This document shows, in pieces, positions 40,799 to 48,844 of a stretch of DNA of 63,414 nt (position 1 is its first letter; each line of letters begins with the position of its first letter). Origin of the DNA: an uncultured Clostridia bacterium (GTDB lineage Bacteria > Bacillota > Clostridia > Christensenellales > Aristaeellaceae); NCBI GenBank assembly GCA_947565865.1, contig CANOHT010000016.1, forward strand, positions 1 to 63,414, given 5' to 3'. The notes beneath the pieces were generated by a model. It was not told where the DNA came from. It ran no database searches and saw only the letters and a list, made by a program, of their open reading frames with translations. A program made the position numbers and the translations under genes.

Positions 40799-40827
40799 CC
40801 TACAGGAATCGGAAACGTTTTTAGAAT
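40799..40827 (+). promoter_or_regulatory. Candidate promoter of the sugar operon
   Basis: -10 TAGAAT at 40822-40827 with a poor -35 (CCTACA, 40799-40804) at 17 bases. O2 lies just before it and O3 covers the region before the -10, a layout suited to repression. Confidence 0.45.
40811..40824 (+). promoter_or_regulatory. LacI-type operator O3
   Basis: GGAAACGTTTTT, core AAACGTTT, next to the -10 box of the solute-binding protein gene. Confidence 0.7.
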
Positions 40828-40852
40828 AATAAACAATCAAGGAGGCTTCCCC

Positions 40853-42109
40853 ATGAAGAAATGGTTGGCTCTGGTTCTGGCTCTGACGATGCTGTGCGGT
40901 ATGTTCGCCGTGGCCGGCGCGGAGGGTGAAAAGACCATCATCCGTGTGACCTGGTGGGGCGACGAGATCAAGGACAGCGCTGAAATGCAGATGGTGAATA
41001 AGTTTAACGCCGAGCACAGCGACATTGAGATCAAGGTCGATATGGTGCCTGGCGACGGCTACGGCGACCGTCTGCTGACCTCCTTCTCCTCCGGCGAAGG
41101 CTATGACATCTTTGCGTCCGGCGAAGGCGACTTCTACAAGTGGGTTGGCGCCGGTCTGCCCCTGTCCCTGAACGATCTGATTGCCAACGATCCCGACTGG
41201 AAGAATGAGATGAACGAGTCCATCTACAATTTCGGCAACATCGGCGGCAACCAGTACTACCTGGTGCGTGACTACAATCCCCTGTGCCTGTTCTACAACA
41301 AGGACGTGTTCGACAAGTACGGCGTGCCCTATCCCACCGATGACTGGACCTGGGATGACGCCATTGAAGCGGCCAAGAAGCTGACCGTGAAGAACGAAGA
41401 CGGCACCTATGAGTGCTTCGGCTTCAACGCCCAGAGCTGGGAGTACGCCGCGCTGACCTATCTGACCTCCAAGGGTCTGGACATCGTCAACGAGGACTGC
41501 ACCGCTGTGGAAGGCTTCCTGAACAGTCCTGAAATGGCTGCCGCCCTGACCGAGTATGTGGGCTTCTCCACGGGCGACGACCGCATTTCTCCCGACGCTG
41601 CCGACCAGTCCACCTTCGGTTCTGCCAGCGCCATGCTGATTAACGGCAACTTGGCCATGACCATCTCCGGCGCTTGGGACAAGGATGTGTTTGAGGATTC
41701 CGGCGTGAACTACGGCACCAGCATTGTGCCCGGCAACCACCAGTCCTACCTGTGCGCCTCCGCCTTCGCCATCAGCAAGAACTGCAAGAACCCCGAGGCT
41801 GCCTGGGAAGTCATCAAGGCCCTGACCGGCACCGAGTGCGCCGAGCTGCGCGTGGCCGTCAACAAGGACGTGCTGCCCACCGTGGACAGCCTGCTGGAGA
41901 CCCTGGAGGAGTCCTACGGCGAGCGCAACATGGGCATTCTGAACGCGCTGGACAACGCCATTCAGCCTGTGGGCCTGCGCGGCGAGATCGGCAATCCTGC
42001 TGTGGCCGCCTTCCGCACCGCCTTTGAGCGCATTCAGTTCAACGACGGCTCCGTTGAGGATATCCTGAACGACGCTGTGGCCGAGGTAGCCGAGGCCATG
42101 GCCGAGTAA
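40853..42109 (+). CDS. Sugar ABC transporter solute-binding protein (family 1)
   Basis: A 418-residue extracellular binding protein of the SBP_bac_1 (maltose/oligosaccharide) family. The signal peptide (1-23) ends with VAGA before Glu-Gly. As in the BMP protein at 365-1480 there is no proper lipobox, so the protein may be released or held by another means. The mature part has IIRVTWWGDEIKDSAEMQ, DIFASGEGDFYKWVGAGL and later DNPLCLFYNKDVFDKYGVP-type sequence, where open-form binding proteins contact sugar. AAGGAGG precedes ATG 40853. A terminator at 42139-42182 separates it from the permeases. Operon context suggests an alpha-linked oligosaccharide ligand. Confidence 0.9.
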   Translation: MKKWLALVLALTMLCGMFAVAGAEGEKTIIRVTWWGDEIKDSAEMQMVNKFNAEHSDIEIKVDMVPGDGYGDRLLTSFSSGEGYDIFASGEGDFYKWVGAGLPLSLNDLIANDPDWKNEMNESIYNFGNIGGNQYYLVRDYNPLCLFYNKDVFDKYGVPYPTDDWTWDDAIEAAKKLTVKNEDGTYECFGFNAQSWEYAALTYLTSKGLDIVNEDCTAVEGFLNSPEMAAALTEYVGFSTGDDRISPDAADQSTFGSASAMLINGNLAMTISGAWDKDVFEDSGVNYGTSIVPGNHQSYLCASAFAISKNCKNPEAAWEVIKALTGTECAELRVAVNKDVLPTVDSLLETLEESYGERNMGILNALDNAIQPVGLRGEIGNPAVAAFRTAFERIQFNDGSVEDILNDAVAEVAEAMAE

Positions 42110-42138
42110 TCCGCCAGACGATTCAACGGTCAATCCAT

Positions 42139-42182
42139 GTCGGGCCAGAACAGTCGATGGGCTGGTTCTGGCCCGACTTTTC
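42139..42182 (+). terminator. Intra-operon terminator after the solute-binding protein gene
   Basis: A perfect 13-bp stem GTCGGGCCAGAAC/GTTCTGGCCCGAC followed by TTTTCTG. The permeases follow with no clear promoter, so read-through is needed for their expression. Confidence 0.9.
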
Positions 42183-42270
42183 TGTTGAGAACAAGTTGAT
42201 CCGGCGTACAGACGGCGGTATGCGCCGCCGGCGAAAGCGCCAGGCGCAGGATCAGAAGGAGGAGATACGC

Positions 42271-43200
42271 ATGTCCAATGTCAAACATGCCGGGAGGGCG
42301 CCCATGACAAACCTGGAAAGGCGGCAGAATCGCTATGGCTATGGCTTTATCATGCTGTGGCTGATCGGTTTGTTCGCCTTTACGCTGATTCCCATGGTGT
42401 TCTCCCTGGTGCTGTCCTTCTGCAAATGGGATATTGTGACAGGACTGAATACCATCGAGTTCATCGGCGGCCAGAACTTTACAAAAATATTCAGCGACAA
42501 AAAGTTCTATAAGGCGCTGGAAGTCACCTTCAAGTTTTGCCTGATTTCCATTCCCTTCTATCAGATTGCCTCCCTGATGATTGCCATGCTGCTGAACATG
42601 CGCATCAGGTTCATGCGTACCTTCCGGCTGATTTTCTTCCTGCCCTCCATCATTCCCACCGTTGCTTCCTCCATGATTTGGATGCAGCTGCTGGGCAAAA
42701 ACGGCCTGCTTAACCAGGGGCTGAAGCTTCTGGGCATCACCGGTCCGGCGTGGCTCGATACCCCGCAGACCGCTCTTTACGGCCTGATCCTCATGGGCGT
42801 ATGGGGCATCGGCAACACCATGATTATTTACCTGTCCGGCCTGCAGGGGGTGGGGGAGGAGCTCTACGAGGCGTCTTCCATCGACGGCGCCAACGCCTTC
42901 CAGCGCTTCTTCAAAATCACCCTGCCCATGATCTCGCCCACCATCTTCTTCAACATGGTCATGGCCGTTATCAGCTCCTTCCAGTACTTCACCCAGGCCT
43001 TCGTCATGACCGAGGGCGGCCCGCTGAATTCCACCTTGTTCTACAACCTGTACCTGTATACCAAGGCTTACAAGGAGCTCAAGATGGGATATGCCTCCGC
43101 GCTGGCGTGGATCATGTTCATCATCATCATGTTTTTTACCATGCTGGTGATGAAGTCCTCCAGCTTCTGGGTCTACTATTCCAACGACGATAAGATTTGA
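42271..43200 (+). CDS. Sugar ABC transporter permease (MalF type)
   Basis: A 309-residue membrane protein with six helices and the coupling loop EASSIDGANAFQRFFKITLPMI (about 205-226, EAA motif). The N-terminal stretch (RRQNRYGYGFIMLWLIGLF) is typical of clostridial oligosaccharide permeases. AAGGAGGAG precedes ATG 42271; the earlier in-frame start would begin in the terminator. The MalG-type partner follows after 19 bases. No ATPase gene is in the operon, so a shared MsiK-like ATPase encoded elsewhere is expected. Confidence 0.93.
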   Translation: MSNVKHAGRAPMTNLERRQNRYGYGFIMLWLIGLFAFTLIPMVFSLVLSFCKWDIVTGLNTIEFIGGQNFTKIFSDKKFYKALEVTFKFCLISIPFYQIASLMIAMLLNMRIRFMRTFRLIFFLPSIIPTVASSMIWMQLLGKNGLLNQGLKLLGITGPAWLDTPQTALYGLILMGVWGIGNTMIIYLSGLQGVGEELYEASSIDGANAFQRFFKITLPMISPTIFFNMVMAVISSFQYFTQAFVMTEGGPLNSTLFYNLYLYTKAYKELKMGYASALAWIMFIIIMFFTMLVMKSSSFWVYYSNDDKI

Positions 43201-43219
43201 CGGAAGGAGGAAGCAGACA

Positions 43220-44071
43220 ATGACAGCCATTTCCAAGAAAGCCAGCCTGCCGACGAAGATCGGCCGGGGCATCACCATGCTGTTCCTCCTGGGGCTGAGC
43301 ATCCTGGTGCTGATTCCCCTGGTGTGGACGATCTGCATGGCGCTGAAGCCCGCGGGCGAAATCTACACCAACAATTTCTTCCCCACGACGCCTGAGTGGA
43401 GCAATTTCTATAAGGCCGTGACGGACATTGACTTTTTCCGCTACCTGCTCAACACGCTGATCGTGGTGCTCCCCAACGTGGCGGGCCAGGTGATGAGCTG
43501 CTCCCTGGTGGCCTACGGCTTCTCCCGCTATGAGTTCAGGGGCAAGCGCGTTTGGTTCCTCATTCTGCTGGCCACGATGATGATCCCTGGCCAGATCACC
43601 ATGATTCCCCAGTTCCTGCTCTACCGCCAGCTGGGCTGGGTTAACACCTACCTGCCTCTGACGGTGCCGGCGTTTTTTGCCACCAGCGGCTACAATGTCT
43701 TCCTCATGCGCTCCTACATGAGCGGCATTCCCAAGGACTTCGACGAGGCTGCCACCATCGACGGCGCGGGCCCCATCCGTAGCTTCACGCAGATTATGCT
43801 GCCCATGTGCAAGCCGGTGATGACTGCCATCTGCGTGTTTACCTTCATGGGCACCTGGAATGACTTCAACGGTCCCCTGATCTATCTTTACGACGCGAAC
43901 AAGTATACCCTGTCCCTGGGCCTGAGCTTTTTCAAGGGCCTGTATACCAGCAAGTGGAACCTGCTGATGGCCGCCACCGTGCTGGTGATGCTGCCCATCC
44001 TGGTGCTGTTCTTCCTGGCGCAGGATTACATCATCGACGGCATTTCCATTTCCAGCGGCACCAAGGGCTGA
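43220..44071 (+). CDS. Sugar ABC transporter permease (MalG type)
   Basis: A 283-residue membrane protein with six helices and the EAA loop DEAATIDGAGPIRSFTQIML (about 175-194). It pairs with the preceding MalF-type permease to form the channel. The C terminus (DYIIDGISISSGTKG) is the family ending. GGAAGGAGGAAGC precedes the start. The glycosidase gene follows after about 140 bases containing a strong hairpin (44101-44135). Confidence 0.93.
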   Translation: MTAISKKASLPTKIGRGITMLFLLGLSILVLIPLVWTICMALKPAGEIYTNNFFPTTPEWSNFYKAVTDIDFFRYLLNTLIVVLPNVAGQVMSCSLVAYGFSRYEFRGKRVWFLILLATMMIPGQITMIPQFLLYRQLGWVNTYLPLTVPAFFATSGYNVFLMRSYMSGIPKDFDEAATIDGAGPIRSFTQIMLPMCKPVMTAICVFTFMGTWNDFNGPLIYLYDANKYTLSLGLSFFKGLYTSKWNLLMAATVLVMLPILVLFFLAQDYIIDGISISSGTKG

Positions 44072-44100
44072 GCTTTTTTGACAGCCCCGGGAGGATTTTT

Positions 44101-44135
44101 GGGAGAAGCGCTCGAATCTATCGAGTGCTTCTCCC
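44101..44135 (+). repeat. Long hairpin between permease and glycosidase genes
   Basis: A 15-bp stem (one G-T pair) GGGAGAAGCGCTCGA/TCGAGTGCTTCTCCC with loop ATCTA. No T run follows, so it is not a standard terminator. It may be an mRNA processing or stability element that sets the ratio of transporter to enzymes. Confidence 0.6.
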
Positions 44136-44214
44136 GGCGCCCTTGGGCGGAAAACGCCGCGGGATGAAAGACACCGCTTAGTTCCCCATGATATTTGGTA
44201 GGAGTGGTTATACG

Positions 44215-46470
44215 ATGTCTTTATTCTGTTCCACCGGAGCCCCTACCCCCAAATGTCTGTGCGTCAGCGAGAAAGCCAAGCTGATTGGCGCGGCGGACGG
44301 CATGTTCCCGGATTTCGGCCACCACAGCGAACGGGAAATGGGCGGGCTGTGGATGCACCCCATCAAGGTGCTGGACGGCTTCTGGCTGCGGTTTCGCGAT
44401 GAAAAGGCGGATCAGGTGGATACCTGGATTATTGCGGACCGCTTTTTTTGCCTGCCGCACAAAAACGTTTTTGATTACGGCGCGAATCTGGGTCACACCC
44501 GGGTGACCATTCGTCAGGAGCGGCTGGCTCCCGAGAGCGCCCCAGGCGTGGTGGTGCGCTATCGCTTCACCAACCATGACGATGAGCCGCGGGCTGTCAC
44601 GGCGGAGCTTATGGTGCGCACGGAGCTGTACCCCGTGTGGTATTCCATGGACAGCGGGGCTTATCAGGATGGCCCGGATGAAGGCGCGTGGGAGGCGGAG
44701 ACGGGGACGTTTCACGCCAAGGATCGGGATAATCCCTGGTTTGCCGGGGTGCAATGTCAGACGCCGCCGACCCGGGTGCGCACGGGCCAGTTCTTCGGCC
44801 CGCAGCAGACTGCCGGTCAGGGCATTTCTGCGTCCTTCCTTTATGAAATGACGCTGGCGGCGGGCGAGGAGCGGGTGCTGACCTTCTATATGACAGGTTC
44901 GGCGGTGAGCCGGGACGAGGTGGAAGACAACCTCGCGCTGCTGTCCTCCGGCAGGGACTTTGAACAGGAAAAGCAGGCGCGCTATGACCGCTTGCTGGGC
45001 AGGAGCCGCCTGAGCGTGGGAGAGCCCAGGCTGGAGGAGGTCTGGCAGTGGATCAAGATCAACACCGACTGGCTGACGGTGGACGCGGGGCCGTTCGGCC
45101 GGGCGCTGGCGGCGGGCCTGCCGGAATATCCCTGGTGGTTCGGCTGCGATAACTGCTACGCCATCCAGGGCCTGCTGGCCATGGGCGAGTATCGGCTGGC
45201 CCGGGAAACGCTGAAGCTGCTGGCGGACTATTCGGATCGGGTCAACGGCAACGGGCGGGTGGTGCATGAGATTACCACCTACGGCCTGTGCTCCAACCCC
45301 GGCAACACTCAGGAGACGGCCCACTTCGTCACGGCGGTTTGGCACTACTGGCGCTGGACGGGAGACGCGACGCTGGTGGAGGAGCTGCTGCCCTTCTTGG
45401 GCAAGGCCATGGCCTGGCTGAAGGCCCAGGACGATGACGGCGATCTTTTCCCCAGCGGGTACGGGATCATCGAGATTGCCGGACTCAACGCCGAAATGAT
45501 CGACTCCATTGCCTATACGGTACAGGCCTGGCAGTGCTATGGCGAGATGTGCCGCGCCATGGGCCGTCCGTCGGAGGCCGAGGAAGCGGAGCGCATGTTC
45601 CGCCTGTCCCGGGAGGCCCTGGAGCGCAGCATGTGGGATGAGGAAATGGGCAGCTACTGCGACGCCTATGCCAGCCCCGCCTTTGTGCGCTCCCGTCGGG
45701 AAACGATTCTGGGCCGCCGCCGGGAGCGGACGCCCGAAATGGAGCAGGCCTTCGACGCTGTGCTGGCCCGCAAGACCGGCCCGGAGGATGCGGAGGTGGG
45801 CTTCCTGATCAACGGGAACTGGACGCTGGCCACCCCCATGGAGACCGGTCTGGCCCCTGAGGCCCGGGCGGCGAGAGCTCTTGCGTATCTGAACACCTCC
45901 GACTTTGTCGGCCCCTACGGCATTTACCTCAACGCCCTTGACAAGGGCGCCATGATGACCATTTCCACCGGTGCGGTGGCGGTGGCGCAGGCCCGCTACG
46001 GTTACGGCGACCGGGCGCTGGAGCTGATTCGCCGCATGGCCGCCACCTTCGGCATGGCGAATCCGGGCATGATGTCCGAAATGTCCCCGGACTATGGATG
46101 CGTCTGTCAGGCATGGACGGCTTACGCGCTGTTCGTGCCGGTGGTGCGGCACATGTTTGGCATTCAGCCCGTGGCGGGAGAGCAGAGGATTGACCTCACG
46201 CCTGCCATGCCCTCGGCCTGGCCCGCGGCGGAGCTGACCCATGTACGGGTGCTGTCGGGGGAGATCAGCCTGCGCTATCAGCGGCGGGATAACGGCTACA
46301 CCATGACTGTTGAGACAGAAAGTTGCCCGGCTGTCCGCCTCTGCCTACGGGACGGCCAGCGGGCCGAGGCTGCCGGCGCGGCGGCGGAAGGCGGCTGGCT
46401 GGATATACCGCTGGACGCCTCGGGCAAGGCCGTGGTGACGGTAACGAACAAGCAAGCCGATCAGGCTTGA
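44215..46470 (+). CDS. Putative (alpha/alpha)6-barrel glycoside hydrolase
   Basis: A 751-residue cytoplasmic protein with an N-terminal beta-sandwich part (to about 270) and a helical six-hairpin catalytic part. That layout is shared by glycogen-debranching (GDE_C), GH63, GH78 and related families. Segments such as YPWWFGCDNCYAIQGLLAMG (about 304-323), LCSNPGNTQETAHFV and IAGLNAEMIDSIAYTVQAW (about 422-440) support the barrel, with acidic residues that could be catalytic. No signal peptide is seen. The family within the superfamily is uncertain, so the substrate is unknown. ATG 44215 is chosen since TAGGAG lies 10 bases upstream. The gene carries a perfect LacI-type operator at 44460-44473. 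It is the first enzyme gene of the locus. Confidence 0.65.
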   Translation: MSLFCSTGAPTPKCLCVSEKAKLIGAADGMFPDFGHHSEREMGGLWMHPIKVLDGFWLRFRDEKADQVDTWIIADRFFCLPHKNVFDYGANLGHTRVTIRQERLAPESAPGVVVRYRFTNHDDEPRAVTAELMVRTELYPVWYSMDSGAYQDGPDEGAWEAETGTFHAKDRDNPWFAGVQCQTPPTRVRTGQFFGPQQTAGQGISASFLYEMTLAAGEERVLTFYMTGSAVSRDEVEDNLALLSSGRDFEQEKQARYDRLLGRSRLSVGEPRLEEVWQWIKINTDWLTVDAGPFGRALAAGLPEYPWWFGCDNCYAIQGLLAMGEYRLARETLKLLADYSDRVNGNGRVVHEITTYGLCSNPGNTQETAHFVTAVWHYWRWTGDATLVEELLPFLGKAMAWLKAQDDDGDLFPSGYGIIEIAGLNAEMIDSIAYTVQAWQCYGEMCRAMGRPSEAEEAERMFRLSREALERSMWDEEMGSYCDAYASPAFVRSRRETILGRRRERTPEMEQAFDAVLARKTGPEDAEVGFLINGNWTLATPMETGLAPEARAARALAYLNTSDFVGPYGIYLNALDKGAMMTISTGAVAVAQARYGYGDRALELIRRMAATFGMANPGMMSEMSPDYGCVCQAWTAYALFVPVVRHMFGIQPVAGEQRIDLTPAMPSAWPAAELTHVRVLSGEISLRYQRRDNGYTMTVETESCPAVRLCLRDGQRAEAAGAAAEGGWLDIPLDASGKAVVTVTNKQADQA
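44460..44473 (+). promoter_or_regulatory. LacI-type operator inside the glycosidase gene
   Basis: The perfect palindrome CAAAAACGTTTTTG is identical to the centre of O2. It is read as Lys-Asn-Val-Phe with GTT and TTT, codons rarely used in this GC-rich gene where GTG and TTC dominate, so the DNA sequence itself may be selected. It lies 245 bases into the gene. Confidence 0.6.
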
Positions 46471-46486
46471 GGAAAGGATGCGCGCT

Positions 46487-48826
46487 ATGCTGAAATACGA
46501 TCTGGGAGTACAGGACAAGGAAAACTGGCTCGTGGCGGAAACGGCCTTCGAGCCTGCCTTCCAGGGAAAATGTGAAGCCATCTTCTGCCAGGGCAACGGC
46601 TATCTGGGTCAGCGCGCCGCGCTGGAGGAGCGCTATGTGGGTCAGACCCGGAACCTGCTGGTGACGGGCACCTTCGACCGCGCGGACGAGGGCGAGGTGA
46701 CCGAGCTGCCCAATCTGCCGGATGTGACCAACCTGGAATTCACGGTCAATGGCCGCCGTTTCGCCATGGACGCGGGGACAACCGAGGATTACCTGCGGGT
46801 GATGGATTTGCACACGGGCGAGGTCAGGCGCACACTGCGCTGGACATCCCCGGATGGCGGGCGGTACGACCTGCGCTTCACCCGCTTCGCGTCCATGGAC
46901 AATGAGCATCTCCTGGGCATCAAGGCGGAGATCACCCCCCTGGACGCTCCTGCCGACATCCGGGTGGACAGCGGCATCGACGGCAGGGTGAGCAACACCG
47001 GCACACAGCATTTCAGGGAAGGCGACAAGCGTATTTTCGACAACCGGGTGCTGCGGATGACCTCCCGTACCGTGCAGTCTGACGTGACCTGCTGCCTCCA
47101 CTGCGCCCACGGCTTCCGCCTGGACGGGCAGGAGACCCAGGGCAAGGTGCTGCCCATCATCGACCGGCGCTATATGGCTACCCGGGCGGATTTCCGCGTG
47201 GAAAAGGGACAGACGCTGACCGTGGAGAAGCTCACCGTGGTCACCACCACCCGGGATATGGCCTATGAGGGCGTGAAGGACGCCGCCCAACGCGCCATGG
47301 ACGACGGGCGCGCCGTGATGAACGCGGCCATGGAGGCCGGCTATGACCGGCTGTTTGCCGCCAGCGCGGAGAAATGGGCGGGGCTTTGGGCCCAGGCGGA
47401 CATCCGCGTGAGGTCGGAGCGTCCCTTCGATCAGCTGATGCTCCGCTTCGCCCTGTACCATCTGAACATCATGGTCAAAAAGGATGACAACCGGGTGGGC
47501 ATCGGCGCCAAGGGCATGACGGGAGAGGGCTACAAGGGTCATTCCTTCTGGGACACGGAAATCTTCATCCTGCCCTATTTCATCCTGACCCAGCCCGAGA
47601 CTGCCCGCACCCTGCTGGAATACCGTTACAAGGGCCTCTTTGGCGCGCGCAGCAAGGCGAAGGAAAACGGCTTCGAGGGCGCGATGTATCCCTGGGAGGC
47701 GGCCTGGGTGGACGATGGCGAGGTAACGCCTTTGTGGGGCGCGGCAGACGTTGTTACCGGCAAGCCCATGAAGATTCTTACGGGCCTGATCGAGCAGCAC
47801 ATCACCGCGGATGTGGCCTTCGCGGTGGAGCAGTATTTCGCCGTGACCCATGACCAGGAGTTCATGGATCGCTATGGCTATGAGATCATCATCGACACAG
47901 CGCGCTTCTGGGCCAGCCGGGTCACCTGGGACGAGGAGAAAAACGCCTATGTGATCCTGGATGTCATCGGCCCGGATGAGTACAAGGAGCATGTGGACAA
48001 CAACGCCTATACCAACTACATGGCGGCCCACAACCTCAAGCTGGCCCTTCGGGTGATGGATGAGCTGGAGGACCGCCGGGACGAGACCTGCCGCCGGCTG
48101 AGCCAGCAGCTTGATTTCGCCGTCAGCCGGGAAAACATCGCCCGGGTGCTGGAGCGTCTGTACCTGCCCGCGCCGGACGGGGAGGGCATCGTGCCCCAGT
48201 TCGAGGGCTATTTCAGCCTCAACCATGTGGACCTGACGCCCTACAAGCAGGCCAGCGTGGTAGGCACCATCTACAATGATTACAACATCGAGCAGATCAG
48301 CGCCATGCAGGTGCACAAGCAGGCGGATACCCTGGCGCTCATGCTGCTGATGGACGATCTTTTCCCTGCGGATGTGAAGAAAAAGAACTACTATTTCTAC
48401 GAGGCGCGGACGCTCCACGATTCCTCTCTGAGCAAGTCCACCCACTGTGTGCTGGCGGCGGATCTTCATGAGGATGAAACGGCGTACAGCTTCTTCAAGG
48501 GCTGCGGTGAAATTGACCTGGGCCCGAAGATGACCACCTCTGACATGGGCGTGCATACCGCTTCGATGGGCGGCATCTGGCAGTGTGCGGTGTACGGCTT
48601 TGGCGGCGCGCGGGTGGTGGGCGGTCAGCTCCGCGTCGCGCCCCGGCTGCCCGCCTGCTGGCAGACCCTGGCCTTCCCGCTGTGCTGGCGGGGGCAGCCC
48701 CTGCGGGTTGAGGCGGAACGGTCGGCGGTGCGGGTGAGCAATCACGGTACGGAGGCGGTGGAGATCGAGCTTTGCGGGCGGCGGACGCGCATCGCGCCTG
48801 GCGAGACGGTTTCCGCGATCTGCTGA
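46487..48826 (+). CDS. GH65 glycoside phosphorylase A
   Basis: A 779-residue GH65 enzyme (maltose/kojibiose/nigerose/trehalose phosphorylase family), which splits an alpha-glucoside with phosphate to give beta-glucose 1-phosphate. The N-terminal domain opens AIFCQGNGYLGQRAALEE; the barrel has GKGHSFWDTEIFILP-type sequence. The general acid is Glu498 in IGPDEYKEHVDNNAYTN, and the phosphate site is LHDSSLSKST (His644). Linkage specificity is set by loops that I cannot assign by eye. The pgmB gene in the same operon fits the beta-glucose 1-phosphate product. ATG 46487 is preferred because GGAAAGG lies nine bases upstream; ATG 46478 touches it. Confidence 0.92.
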   Translation: MLKYDLGVQDKENWLVAETAFEPAFQGKCEAIFCQGNGYLGQRAALEERYVGQTRNLLVTGTFDRADEGEVTELPNLPDVTNLEFTVNGRRFAMDAGTTEDYLRVMDLHTGEVRRTLRWTSPDGGRYDLRFTRFASMDNEHLLGIKAEITPLDAPADIRVDSGIDGRVSNTGTQHFREGDKRIFDNRVLRMTSRTVQSDVTCCLHCAHGFRLDGQETQGKVLPIIDRRYMATRADFRVEKGQTLTVEKLTVVTTTRDMAYEGVKDAAQRAMDDGRAVMNAAMEAGYDRLFAASAEKWAGLWAQADIRVRSERPFDQLMLRFALYHLNIMVKKDDNRVGIGAKGMTGEGYKGHSFWDTEIFILPYFILTQPETARTLLEYRYKGLFGARSKAKENGFEGAMYPWEAAWVDDGEVTPLWGAADVVTGKPMKILTGLIEQHITADVAFAVEQYFAVTHDQEFMDRYGYEIIIDTARFWASRVTWDEEKNAYVILDVIGPDEYKEHVDNNAYTNYMAAHNLKLALRVMDELEDRRDETCRRLSQQLDFAVSRENIARVLERLYLPAPDGEGIVPQFEGYFSLNHVDLTPYKQASVVGTIYNDYNIEQISAMQVHKQADTLALMLLMDDLFPADVKKKNYYFYEARTLHDSSLSKSTHCVLAADLHEDETAYSFFKGCGEIDLGPKMTTSDMGVHTASMGGIWQCAVYGFGGARVVGGQLRVAPRLPACWQTLAFPLCWRGQPLRVEAERSAVRVSNHGTEAVEIELCGRRTRIAPGETVSAIC

Positions 48827-48844
48827 GGACGGAGGAAGACTGGC

